A DNA stretch of 12,303 nt from Bacteroidales bacterium (lineage in GTDB: Bacteria > Bacteroidota > Bacteroidia > Bacteroidales > UBA932), in contig JAHDRO010000022.1 of NCBI GenBank assembly GCA_018433265.1, forward strand, positions 1 to 12,303. The letters are read 5' to 3'. Shown in pieces: positions 1 to 7,059 of the stretch. Within the stretch, counting starts at the first letter, position 1; every line of letters begins with the position of its first letter. A program made the position numbers and the translations under genes. Below the pieces are notes generated by a model. That model was not told the origin of the DNA, did no database searches, and saw only the letters and a list, made by a program, of their open reading frames with translations.

Positions 1-342
1 CATAACCTTGCCCGATGCCAATGCTTTAGCTGTAATAGTCCTGCCCAAGGATCCTGATGATTCACTAACATTTACTACTTCAGACAGGATTTCTTTTTTT
101 TTATATAATTTCTCACTTGTTGCAAAGTACATTCCTCTTCTGAGCATAATCTCAGGTTTTTTTGTTCCTGTAACAGAATCAACTCTTTCACCATCAAGAC
201 CTATTGATGTTACAGCAATATTTAAACATTCATCAGGCAATTTGCGGACGAGGTAATTAAAACACTCGGTTTTACCGGTATTTTTTTCCATACCCACTAT
301 TGAGAGACTTCTGTATTTAAGAACAACCTGAACAAGTGACAT
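1..342 (-). CDS. kamB: Lysine 5,6-aminomutase reactivase subunit KamB-like protein (N-terminal part, cut by window edge)
   Basis: The minus strand is open from an ATG at 342 to the window edge (114 codons), beginning MSLVQVVLKYRSLSIVGMEK. A P-loop-like segment GMEKNTGKT lies at residues 17-25. It has one residue more between the first glycine and GKT than the classical Walker A, so nucleotide binding is likely but not proven. The gene starts 7 nt after the kamA stop. In lysine-fermenting bacteria kamA is followed by kamB and kamC, whose products are thought to reactivate the B12-dependent lysine 5,6-aminomutase KamDE. The call therefore rests on the P-loop plus position, since I cannot run a search. 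The C-terminus is missing, as are kamC, kamD and kamE, which I would expect further left. There is no Shine-Dalgarno sequence, as is usual in Bacteroidetes. That the gene is real is nearly certain; the exact name is less so. Confidence 0.72.
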   Translation of the reverse strand, partial: MSLVQVVLKYRSLSIVGMEKNTGKTECFNYLVRKLPDECLNIAVTSIGLDGERVDSVTGTKKPEIMLRRGMYFATSEKLYKKKEILSEVVNVSESSGSLGRTITAKALASGKVM

Positions 343-349
343 TGGATTA

Positions 350-1597
350 TTAATGTTTATGTGATCTTTCCTTTCTAATGAGATGTTCGGGTTCAAGAGA
401 TAGTTTTTGTCCTTTCAATAAGGCAGAAACTCCTTCAACAGCCTCATTTTTCAAGCAATCCGGACAGTGGCATTGATTTACATAATTATCAGGTTCTGTA
501 TAAGTTGTTATTACACCCTCATAATTTCTCAAAATAACCTTGCCCGGAGATTGGGAAATCAAGTAGTTTGGCATAACTGGTATTTTTCCACCTCCTCCGG
601 GTGCATCTACAACAAAAGTTGGAACCGCATATCCTGAAGTGTGACCTCTCAACCCTTCAATAATCTCAATTCCTTTTGAAACAGGAGTTCTGAAGTGTTC
701 GAGTCCCATTGAGAGATCACATTGATATATGTAATATGGTCGGACTCTCATCTTAACAAGAAGATGAACAAGTTTTTTCATTATATTAACACAATCATTT
801 ACGCCTCTAAGCAACACAGATTGATTTCCAAGAGGGATACCTGCATTTGCCATTTTTTCACATGCAGCAATTGATTCTGGAGTAACCTCATTTGGATGAT
901 TAAAATGTGTATTTAGCCATATTGGGTGATACTGTTTAAGCATGTCAACAAGCTTGTCAGTAATTCTTTGAGGACAAACAACCGGCGTTCTGGTGCCAAT
1001 TCTTATAATTTCAACATGTGGAATAGCACGTAATCTTTTGATAATAGATTCAAGCTTAGCATCCGAAACCATTAGAGCATCACCTCCCGACAAAAGGACA
1101 TCCCTGACTTGCGGTGTTCTTGCTATGTAATCTATTGCCCTGTCAATATTATTTGCAGGAGACTCATCATCCTTTTGGCCGGCAAATCTTCTACGAGTAC
1201 AGTGTCTACAGTACATAGAACACATATCGGTTATCAGAAGCAAAACTCTGTCAGGATATCTGTGAGTCAACCCGGGCACCGGAGAATCCTCGTCTTCATG
1301 AAGAGGATCAACAAGGTCTGCTGCAGAGCGATATGTCTCTGCTCCTGTAGGGATTGCCTGTTTTCTGATAGGACAATCAGGGTTGTCTGGATCAATCAAT
1401 GAAAGATAATAAGGAGTTATAGCCATTCTGAGAGTCTCAAGTGACTTCTTAACACCTTCCTCCTCTTCGGCTGTCAACTTAATATATTTTTTGAGATCTT
1501 CAAGAGTCTCAATTCTGTTCTTAACTTGCCATTTCCAGTCATTCCACTGTTCATCGGAAACATCCGGAAATAAAATTTTTTTTCTATCAACTGCCAT
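350..1597 (-). CDS. kamA: L-lysine 2,3-aminomutase
   Basis: Radical SAM, PLP-dependent enzyme (EC 5.4.3.2) that converts L-lysine to L-beta-lysine, the first step of lysine fermentation. The protein is complete at 415 aa, the family's usual length. The radical SAM cluster motif is CSMYCRHC at residues 126-133, with cysteines 126, 130 and 133. The PLP lysine is in GGGGKIP (Lys338). Asp294 (YQCD) and Asp331 (DAPGG) match the two aspartates that bind the substrate amine in the Clostridium subterminale enzyme. Cys269 plus the C-terminal CHCPDC group (376, 378, 381) match its structural zinc ligands, each offset by one residue. The lysine-binding and zinc residues argue for a true catabolic KamA rather than EpmB or a glutamate aminomutase. 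The gene begins 2 nt after the stop of the second kdd copy, so cotranscription and probably translational coupling are likely. The ATG start is followed directly by conserved N-terminal sequence. Confidence 0.97.
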   Translation of the reverse strand: MAVDRKKILFPDVSDEQWNDWKWQVKNRIETLEDLKKYIKLTAEEEEGVKKSLETLRMAITPYYLSLIDPDNPDCPIRKQAIPTGAETYRSAADLVDPLHEDEDSPVPGLTHRYPDRVLLLITDMCSMYCRHCTRRRFAGQKDDESPANNIDRAIDYIARTPQVRDVLLSGGDALMVSDAKLESIIKRLRAIPHVEIIRIGTRTPVVCPQRITDKLVDMLKQYHPIWLNTHFNHPNEVTPESIAACEKMANAGIPLGNQSVLLRGVNDCVNIMKKLVHLLVKMRVRPYYIYQCDLSMGLEHFRTPVSKGIEIIEGLRGHTSGYAVPTFVVDAPGGGGKIPVMPNYLISQSPGKVILRNYEGVITTYTEPDNYVNQCHCPDCLKNEAVEGVSALLKGQKLSLEPEHLIRKERSHKH

Positions 1598-1599
1598 AA

Positions 1600-2634
1600 T
1601 TAGGTATAAATTTTTTCAAATAATTCACGTATTGGTTTAGATTCTCTCAGAATATTGAGAGTAAGATTGGCGTGTCCTTTTGCATAACCATTGCCAACAA
1701 TAAGATTGATGTCTTTTCCCACTCCTTCAGCTCCCAATGCAGCTTTTGTAAAACTTGTCGCCATTGAAAAAAAGTAAACATATCCCTGCCCTTTTGTTAC
1801 AAGAATTGAAGTCATCTCAGTAGAAGGTACATTGACATTATTTACAGTAACATCGCATCCCCTGCCTCCGGTAACAGCCATGACTTTATTGTAAACATTC
1901 ATAACATTGGTGGCATCAGCAATTATCACATCAGTCGCAAGATTCATGTCAATAATTCTTTGGGCATTCTCTTTTGAATGTTCAACGACAATAACTTTAC
2001 CGTAAGGTCCTACATTTTGCATTGCCTGATAACAGCAAAGAATACCCGACTTGCCGCCTCCACCAATAATACATACGATATCTCCTTCTGTAACGAGTCT
2101 GTCCACCTGGGCAGGTGCTCCTGCTACATCGAGTGCTGCAAGAGCAAGTTTCTCTGGAATATCGTCAGGTAATATTGCATAAAGTCCACTTTCAAAAAGA
2201 ATAGCTTCAGCTTTAACATCAACTTGATCCGAATCAGGAGATAGTTTTTCAATTGAATAAATCTTCAAAGGGGTCAAAGAGAGAGAGACAAGAGTTGCAA
2301 TCCTGTCTCCCATTTTAAGCCTGTTTGCAGGAAATTCATTTCCTATCTCCTTGACTGTTCCGATTAACATCCCTCCTGAACCAGTAACAGGATTTTGCAA
2401 TTTCCCTCTTTCTTCAACAATTGATAATATCATTTGTTTCATCTTTTCTGCATCAGAATTACAAGCATTTTTTATCTGAGTATAAGATGCAGAATCAATG
2501 TTAAGAGTCTTAACATCAATCAATACCTCATTCTCATATATTCTCATGGTATTATCCAGCTTATAGGCCGGTTGAGGAAGAGTACCGGCAGGGGAAATCA
2601 CTCTATGAGTTCCATATCTGCAAGCTTTTGTCAT
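1600..2634 (-). CDS. Second, divergent L-erythro-3,5-diaminohexanoate dehydrogenase paralogue (Kdd2)
   Basis: Full-length homologue (344 aa) of the protein encoded just upstream, to which it aligns end to end by eye without large gaps. Shared blocks include [48 protein letters not shown] and IVGNGY-KGHA. It has a Rossmann-type nucleotide-binding loop GGGGKSG at residues 191-197. After the second beta strand (KVIVVEHS) it carries Glu, where the upstream copy has Cys. An acidic residue there usually contacts the adenine ribose of NAD, so cofactor preference may differ between the copies. Both encode identical peptide stretches with different synonymous codons, so the duplication is old. It starts 8 nt (an all-T run on the coding strand) after the upstream stop. 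It may be a second subunit, an isoenzyme with another cofactor, or an enzyme for a related diamino or amino-keto acid. Family membership is secure; the substrate is inferred. Confidence 0.85.
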   Translation of the reverse strand: MTKACRYGTHRVISPAGTLPQPAYKLDNTMRIYENEVLIDVKTLNIDSASYTQIKNACNSDAEKMKQMILSIVEERGKLQNPVTGSGGMLIGTVKEIGNEFPANRLKMGDRIATLVSLSLTPLKIYSIEKLSPDSDQVDVKAEAILFESGLYAILPDDIPEKLALAALDVAGAPAQVDRLVTEGDIVCIIGGGGKSGILCCYQAMQNVGPYGKVIVVEHSKENAQRIIDMNLATDVIIADATNVMNVYNKVMAVTGGRGCDVTVNNVNVPSTEMTSILVTKGQGYVYFFSMATSFTKAALGAEGVGKDINLIVGNGYAKGHANLTLNILRESKPIRELFEKIYT

Positions 2635-2642
2635 AAAAAAAA

Positions 2643-3683
2643 CTATGCATAAAGTTCTGTAAACACTTTTCTAAGCTTCTCACTTTCTCTTAATATTTGA
2701 AGAGTTATTGCAGCATGTCCTTTGGTGTATCCGTTTCCAACAATCATGGTAACGTCACTGCCAACTCCTTCTGCTCCCAGAGCTGCCTTTGTGAAGCTTG
2801 TAGCCATAGAGAAGAAATAAACAATACCTTTATCTTTTGTACAAAGAATGGAAGTCATCTCAGTATCAGTAATATTTACATTATTTATAGTAATATCACA
2901 CATTTCTCCTTTTGTAATCTCTTCAATTTTTTCCAGAATAGCGACCGGTTGTGTTGCATCGCCTGAAAAAACATAATCACATAAATCCAAATCCTTAAGT
3001 CTCTGAGTGCTCTTTTCACTATGACACATGCCTATCACTTTTCCTGTAACTCCTGCCCGCTTTTTTGCCTCATAGCAACATAGCATACCGGACTTTCCGC
3101 CGGCGCCTATAATCAAAACTGTGTCACCAGGCTTAACCAATTTTGCTGTCTGTGCCGGAGCTCCGGCAACATCAAGAGCAGAAAGAGCAAGTTTTTCAGG
3201 CATATCATCAGGAATTTTAGCATATATTCCGCTTTCGAACAAAATAGCCTTACCCTCTATATCAACCTGGTCGACATCTGAACGAATCTCCTTAATTTTA
3301 TCAATTCTTAAAGGTGTAAGAGAGAGAGAAACAAGTGTCGCAATTTTATCGCCAATTTTCAAATCTGTCTTGCCAATAAGCGCATCTCCTATTTTCTCGA
3401 CAACACCTAGCAACATGCCACCTGATCCTGTAACAGGATTTCTGTGCTTTCCCTGTTTTGCTACTATATCCATCATTATTTCAGCTATTTTAGCCTTATC
3501 ACCTCCAGCTTGCTCTTCAATTTGTGTAAAACTAGCAGAATCTATGTTTAAAGTCTTGACATCGATAAGTATTTCATTATCATATATCTCATCCATGTTA
3601 TTATCAAGCTTGTTAGCCGGTTGAGGTAGAACTCCTTTTGGTTCTATGACTCTGTGAATCCCATATTTATTACCTTTTTTCAT
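2643..3683 (-). CDS. kdd: L-erythro-3,5-diaminohexanoate dehydrogenase
   Basis: Predicted Kdd (EC 1.4.1.11), which oxidatively deaminates 3,5-diaminohexanoate to 3-keto-5-aminohexanoate, releasing ammonia and reduced nicotinamide cofactor. The protein is complete at 346 aa, starting MKKGNKYGIHRVIEPKG, with a medium-chain-dehydrogenase-like layout. The N-terminal half has the family blocks [10 protein letters not shown] (82-91) and [11 protein letters not shown] (115-125), followed by a nucleotide-binding loop GAGGKSG (192-198). The C-terminal block [18 protein letters not shown] is at about 291-308. Position supports the role: it directly follows kce, which uses its product. The 43-nt spacer from kce is almost pure A/T. 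Of the two tandem copies, this one looks like the canonical enzyme, judged from my memory of family sequences and not a computed alignment. The ATG at 3683 is the natural start because the conserved KYGIHRVI segment follows at once. Confidence 0.92.
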   Translation of the reverse strand: MKKGNKYGIHRVIEPKGVLPQPANKLDNNMDEIYDNEILIDVKTLNIDSASFTQIEEQAGGDKAKIAEIMMDIVAKQGKHRNPVTGSGGMLLGVVEKIGDALIGKTDLKIGDKIATLVSLSLTPLRIDKIKEIRSDVDQVDIEGKAILFESGIYAKIPDDMPEKLALSALDVAGAPAQTAKLVKPGDTVLIIGAGGKSGMLCCYEAKKRAGVTGKVIGMCHSEKSTQRLKDLDLCDYVFSGDATQPVAILEKIEEITKGEMCDITINNVNITDTEMTSILCTKDKGIVYFFSMATSFTKAALGAEGVGSDVTMIVGNGYTKGHAAITLQILRESEKLRKVFTELYA

Positions 3684-3726
3684 ATTAATTTATTATTAAA
3701 TTATTATTTTAATTTTAATATTCTTT

Positions 3727-4551
3727 TTACTTTTCTTTTAATCCTAAAATTTTGCGGGCTTCAGAAGGTGATGCTATGTCACGACCCAATTCTCCGGCCA
3801 ATCTTACAACTTTTGAAACCAGCTCCCCATTTGATTTCGCAAGAACTCCCTTGGACAAATAAACGTTGTCTTCAAATCCTACCCTTACATGGCCACCATC
3901 AATAATGGCAGCAGCAGCAAGTGGAAATTCATATCTTCCAACTCCTGCAACTGTATAAGTAGCATCCGGAGGAATACTGCCTCTCAAAAAAACGAAGTCT
4001 CTTAATTCTCCTGAAATACCACCATTCACTCCCATTACAAAGTCAAAATGCATAGGGCTTAGTATATATCCTTTCTTGTGAAGACGCAATGCCATATCAA
4101 TCATACTTTTGTCAAATACTTCGAGTTCCGGCTTAATTCCCCTTTCAATCATTTTTGTCCCAAAATACTTAATAGTATTTTCAGTATTTTCAAAGATTTC
4201 ATCTCCTCCAAAATTAAGAGTACCACAATCAAGAGTAGCCATTTCGGGATAAAGTTCTGTAGGCCAAAGTCTTTCATCATTAGACATACCTACAGCACCG
4301 CCAGTAGACGGCTGAATAATAACATCAGGACACAATTTATAGATTGCATCCATTACCTCCTTAAATCTATTTTTATCCTGAGTAGGAGTTCCATCATCTG
4401 TTCTAACATGAAGATGAATTATACTTGCACCGGCATCGTATGCCGATTTAGCCTCTCTTGCACACTCCTCTACTGTATAAGGGACAGCAGGATTGTGCTC
4501 TTTGAGCACTTCTGCCCCGCATATAGCGGCTGTAATAATTAACTTTTCCAT
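3727..4551 (-). CDS. kce: 3-keto-5-aminohexanoate cleavage enzyme
   Basis: BKACE-family (DUF849) zinc enzyme, EC 2.3.1.247. It condenses 3-keto-5-aminohexanoate with acetyl-CoA and cleaves it to acetoacetate and 3-aminobutyryl-CoA. The TIM-barrel protein is 274 aa, starting MEKLIITAAICGAE. Glu14, the zinc-binding pair in HLHVR (His46 and His48), and the late RVGFED block (223-228, with the third metal ligand Glu227 and Asp228) match the residues described for the Cloacimonas enzyme. The frame is open further upstream to an ATG at 4590, which would add [14 protein letters not shown] reject that start because the family begins at MEKLIITAA and the longer form would overlap the end of kal by 16 nt. 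With the ATG at 4551 there is a 23-nt AT-rich spacer. Kal, which uses one product, is encoded just upstream. Confidence 0.95.
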   Translation of the reverse strand: MEKLIITAAICGAEVLKEHNPAVPYTVEECAREAKSAYDAGASIIHLHVRTDDGTPTQDKNRFKEVMDAIYKLCPDVIIQPSTGGAVGMSNDERLWPTELYPEMATLDCGTLNFGGDEIFENTENTIKYFGTKMIERGIKPELEVFDKSMIDMALRLHKKGYILSPMHFDFVMGVNGGISGELRDFVFLRGSIPPDATYTVAGVGRYEFPLAAAAIIDGGHVRVGFEDNVYLSKGVLAKSNGELVSKVVRLAGELGRDIASPSEARKILGLKEK

Positions 4552-4574
4552 ATAATTATAATTTTTATAATTAT

Positions 4575-4961
4575 CTATTTTCTTTGACAAGACTTAGGTG
4601 TTACACAAGTACCACTCGCTTTGCAAACAATAACGGGCTCTTCGAGAATATCTGCTGCAGATGGTGAAACATCTGGTCTTGGAACTATTACCTTTTTAGC
4701 AACAAATTCCATTTTCCTAGAAGTATTACCAACGGAAACAATCTCTCCTGTGGCTTCAATGTAGTCGCCTGCATATACAGGTGCTATAAACTCTATGTTA
4801 TCATAGGCTTTAAATAATCCTTCGTCACCATCATGTTGAATAAGAAGTTCTGTAGCAACATCACCAAACAGTTCAAGAATTTTTGCTCCATCAACTAAAT
4901 TTCCACCATAGTGAGCATCATGAGAACTCATCCTCATGCGAATCATTGATTTTTCTGACAT
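4575..4961 (-). CDS. kal: 3-aminobutyryl-CoA ammonia-lyase
   Basis: Small hot-dog-fold lyase (EC 4.3.1.14) that eliminates ammonia from L-3-aminobutyryl-CoA to give crotonyl-CoA, the entry to the butyrate branch. It is complete at 128 aa, the normal size for this single-domain family. The start [20 protein letters not shown] and the segment [19 protein letters not shown] carry the helix of the hot-dog fold. [26 protein letters not shown] forms the following strands, ending in a short cysteine-containing tail (CKASGTC..SC). Without context it could be mistaken for an acyl-CoA thioesterase or a MaoC-like hydratase. Its place between kce and the CoA-transferase subunit settles the call. It begins 11 nt after the stop of the CoA-transferase gene. 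No separate promoter is visible. Confidence 0.93.
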   Translation of the reverse strand: MSEKSMIRMRMSSHDAHYGGNLVDGAKILELFGDVATELLIQHDGDEGLFKAYDNIEFIAPVYAGDYIEATGEIVSVGNTSRKMEFVAKKVIVPRPDVSPSAADILEEPVIVCKASGTCVTPKSCQRK

Positions 4962-4972
4962 AATATATTTTA

Positions 4973-5623
4973 TTAATTTTTTGAAATAATGTAATCTATC
5001 AATATAGCAGGGGTATGCACATGTTCTGGCTCAATATCGCCACATTCTACAATTTTCTCAGGCTCAACAATAACTATATCTGCAGCCATTGCAATTACAG
5101 GATTAAAGTTTCTTTTTGTTCCTTTATAAAATAGATTTCCAATAGTATCAGATATGGAAGCCCCAACAACTGCAACATCAGCCTTGAGTGGCTTTTCTAA
5201 AAGATATTCCTTGCCGTCTATGTTAATTATTTCTTTATTATTTGCTACAATAGTACCCAAACCTGTTGGAGTCAATACACCTCCCAACCCGGCACCATAA
5301 GCACGAATCCTTTCAATAAGGGTTCCCTGTGGAGAAAATTCAACCTCCATCTCTCCGGAATTCATTAAATCGATTGCAGCAGAATTTGATCCTATATAGG
5401 ATACTATCAATTTTTTTACCTTTTTATTTGCAATCAATTTACCAAGTCCTCTGTCTGCATAGGCTGAGTCATTGCAAATTAAAGTCAAATTGCTTACATC
5501 TGTGTCGGCAAGAGTCTCCATGAATAAATTTGGACCACCTTTGGTAAGAAATCCTCCAACCATAACAGTCATGCCGCTTTTTATTTTTAACATGGCCTCT
5601 TCAAGATTAATTAACTTATTCAT
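4973..5623 (-). CDS. atoD: CoA-transferase subunit A (butyrate-acetoacetate type), first gene of the lysine operon
   Basis: Alpha subunit of a family I heteromeric CoA-transferase (216 aa, the usual size). In this pathway the enzyme should move CoA from butyryl-CoA to the acetoacetate released by Kce, giving butyrate and acetoacetyl-CoA (EC 2.8.3.9). Visible family features are the N-terminal glycine loop [10 protein letters not shown] (22-31), [19 protein letters not shown] (97-115) and TPTGLGT (118-124), then the [20 protein letters not shown] segment near the C-terminus. The catalytic glutamate of this family sits in the beta subunit. No beta-subunit gene is in the window, although the two are usually adjacent. 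The partner must be encoded elsewhere, plausibly at the far end of this operon. Substrate is inferred from the neighbours, because acetate, succinyl or 3-oxoacid CoA-transferase alpha subunits look alike. The ATG at 5623 is preceded by a structured leader. Confidence 0.9.
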   Translation of the reverse strand: MNKLINLEEAMLKIKSGMTVMVGGFLTKGGPNLFMETLADTDVSNLTLICNDSAYADRGLGKLIANKKVKKLIVSYIGSNSAAIDLMNSGEMEVEFSPQGTLIERIRAYGAGLGGVLTPTGLGTIVANNKEIINIDGKEYLLEKPLKADVAVVGASISDTIGNLFYKGTKRNFNPVIAMAADIVIVEPEKIVECGDIEPEHVHTPAILIDYIISKN

Positions 5624-5673
5624 TTTTTAAGATTTTATTAATTTATACAGTATATTATTTTTTGTAATGATCA

Positions 5674-5689
5674 GGCTAACTAGTTCACC
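5674..5689. promoter_or_regulatory. Near-palindrome upstream of the lysine operon (possible operator)
   Basis: The 16-mer GGCTAACTAGTTCACC is built around the perfect 8-bp palindrome AACTAGTT. Outside the core, two outer G/C pairs also match. It lies about 50 nt upstream of the first operon gene. It could be a regulator site or part of the leader structure. No bound protein can be named, and chance is not excluded. Confidence 0.25.
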
Positions 5690-5696
5690 AATAGAG

Positions 5697-5739
5697 AATG
5701 TAACTAACAAGTTGTTCTTAACAACATCGTAGTTACATT
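5697..5739 (-). promoter_or_regulatory. Nested inverted repeat in the leader of the lysine operon
   Basis: Outer arms AATGTAACTA (5697-5706) and TAGTTACATT (5730-5739) are perfect 10-bp complements. Between them lies a second hairpin, GTTGTT (5711-5716) and AACAAC (5720-5725), with a 3-nt loop CTT. The 4-nt bulges between the stems are acaa and atcg. Transcribed, this would fold as a two-storey stem-loop 74 nt upstream of the first operon gene. There is no U-run after it in the minus direction, so it is not a classical terminator. It may be an operator, an attenuator-like leader element or an mRNA-stabilising structure. Confidence 0.5.
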
Positions 5740-5748
5740 TCATAGAAC

Positions 5749-5772
5749 ACCTACTATTACATAATAGCAGGT
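5749..5772 (-). terminator. Hairpin just after the acyltransferase stop (possible 3'-end hairpin)
   Basis: The minus-strand transcript can form an 11-bp stem with arms 5749-5759 and 5762-5772, the innermost pair or pairs opening to make a loop. The only non-Watson-Crick pair (53/68) is a G-U wobble in minus-strand RNA but an A-C mismatch in plus-strand RNA, which suggests the structure serves minus-strand transcripts. It starts 2 nt past the acyltransferase stop. No U-tract follows, so termination strength is doubtful and it may only protect the 3' end. Confidence 0.4.
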
Positions 5773-5774
5773 AG

Positions 5775-6923
5775 CTATATATCCGTTACTTCTATCCTTT
5801 CATTGTTAAAAACAGGCCCGGAGTATATTGTGAGGAAGATTTCCTCCATCTCTTTTTGTCCTTCATCAATTCCTGAGAGTTTATAATTGATATAACTTAA
5901 AAAAGACTGCCTGTCAGATTCAGAATAATAAGAAGAGTATTTATTGCTATGATTAAGCAAATCATAAGCAATGTAATTATTTTTAAACAGCTTGTAGGAA
6001 CTGATGATCTTTCTGTCTATAATCTCTGCAAGATTTTTATAACGATCATTTTTCTCCATATTTGAACACCATGTTAACTCTTCACGGGTAATTGTGTCAC
6101 AAAAATTCACATGAATATTACCTTTAAACTGCATTATTCCGGTAAGAATGCTGTTCAGATCTTCTCCAGGAGCTTTTTCATACTTTCTTCTTCTTGAAAT
6201 ATAGAGTTCCTTGGTTTTCAAGAGATCACAAGGTTCATATTCATATGATATAGAAACTGGTACAATTGACAAATCATTAAAATCCTCAACAAAATCTCCC
6301 GAAGGAGCACTCATGTCGAACATTTTGAGAAGTCCCTGTTCTGTCATGTCCTTACCATCTTTGGTACGCCCATTTCTTTGAGCAATCCACACAGAACTAC
6401 GGCCACTTGTTATTGTCTCACGAATATAATGAGAAAGTAGTATTGAAGAGTTATAAAAATCACGAGGATTTTTATTCCTTTCAACCTTTATCATTTTGTT
6501 AGAACGTGCAATATCTTCAATAAAAACATCAGTAATAAGATTATCTCCGACTGCCATCTCAGAAGTTTGAATACCATTTACGAAAAAAATCAGCTGAATA
6601 ATGGCTGAATCAAGCAAAATATCCCTGTGATTGGAAATAAGCAAATGCTTCTTGTTGTCCTTAAACCGTTCAACATCAGAATATGTAAGATTTCTAGAGG
6701 TATCAGAAATTATCTTCTGTATGACATTGGACATGACTTTAGCCTGGAATTCATCCACTGTCTTGAGAGATGCTATATGCTCTCTCATTTCATACAGATT
6801 TTTATCTGGAAAAAGATATTGAATAATGGGAGAGAGCAAAGGATGTTTGGAAATACGCAACATTGCCTCTCTTGTTTCAAAGTCATTAAATGGTCTTATT
6901 TCGCTAAATTTTTCATTTTCCAT
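5775..6923 (-). CDS. PlsB/PlsC-like glycerolipid acyltransferase
   Basis: Predicted acyltransferase of the glycerol-3-phosphate / lysophosphatidate family, acting at the cytoplasmic face of the membrane on phospholipid or related precursors. The 382-aa protein has motif I as ISNHRDILLD (96-105) and a motif-III-like segment VWIAQRNGRTKDG (178-190) in place of the usual FPEGTR, then SIVPVSISYEYEP (219-231), which resembles motif IV. His99 and Asp105 are five residues apart, whereas the textbook motif is HX4D. The N-terminal 90 residues and C-terminal 150 residues are outside the core, and no clear transmembrane helix is visible. The frame is open to a TTG at 6929, but the ATG at 6923 (MENEKFSEIRPF) is preferred. 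It is a monocistronic-looking gene between the lysine operon and a divergent gene. The exact acyl acceptor cannot be told. Confidence 0.82.
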   Translation of the reverse strand: MENEKFSEIRPFNDFETREAMLRISKHPLLSPIIQYLFPDKNLYEMREHIASLKTVDEFQAKVMSNVIQKIISDTSRNLTYSDVERFKDNKKHLLISNHRDILLDSAIIQLIFFVNGIQTSEMAVGDNLITDVFIEDIARSNKMIKVERNKNPRDFYNSSILLSHYIRETITSGRSSVWIAQRNGRTKDGKDMTEQGLLKMFDMSAPSGDFVEDFNDLSIVPVSISYEYEPCDLLKTKELYISRRRKYEKAPGEDLNSILTGIMQFKGNIHVNFCDTITREELTWCSNMEKNDRYKNLAEIIDRKIISSYKLFKNNYIAYDLLNHSNKYSSYYSESDRQSFLSYINYKLSGIDEGQKEMEEIFLTIYSGPVFNNERIEVTDI

Positions 6924-7059
6924 ATGCAAAAATAATTATTTTTCTTCCAACATCAAGATTATATTCAGGAAAATATTCTTTCCCTAATTTCTAATGAACA
7001 AAATAACCATCGAATTGTTGTACACTCATTAACATTTCCTTATTGACAAATTAATATAC

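Noticed and set aside
2635..2642. A run of eight T (coding strand) between the kdd copies as a frameshift or fusion site
   Set aside because: The upstream copy ends in a proper TAG with a conserved C-terminus, and the downstream copy has its own ATG and conserved start, so no frameshift is needed.
3121..3624. A 167-codon open frame on the plus strand inside kdd
   Set aside because: It is antisense to a well-supported conserved enzyme gene, has a low-complexity Ser/Ile-rich translation, and shows no recognisable domain. It is a shadow of the AT-poor coding frame opposite.
4078..4542. A 154-codon open frame on the plus strand inside kce
   Set aside because: Antisense to kce, with an Ile/Ser/Cys-rich translation and no motif. 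Explained as a shadow.
4552..4590. A 13-residue N-terminal extension of Kce from the ATG at 4590
   Set aside because: The extra residues are low complexity, would overlap kal, and the family begins at MEKLIITAA.
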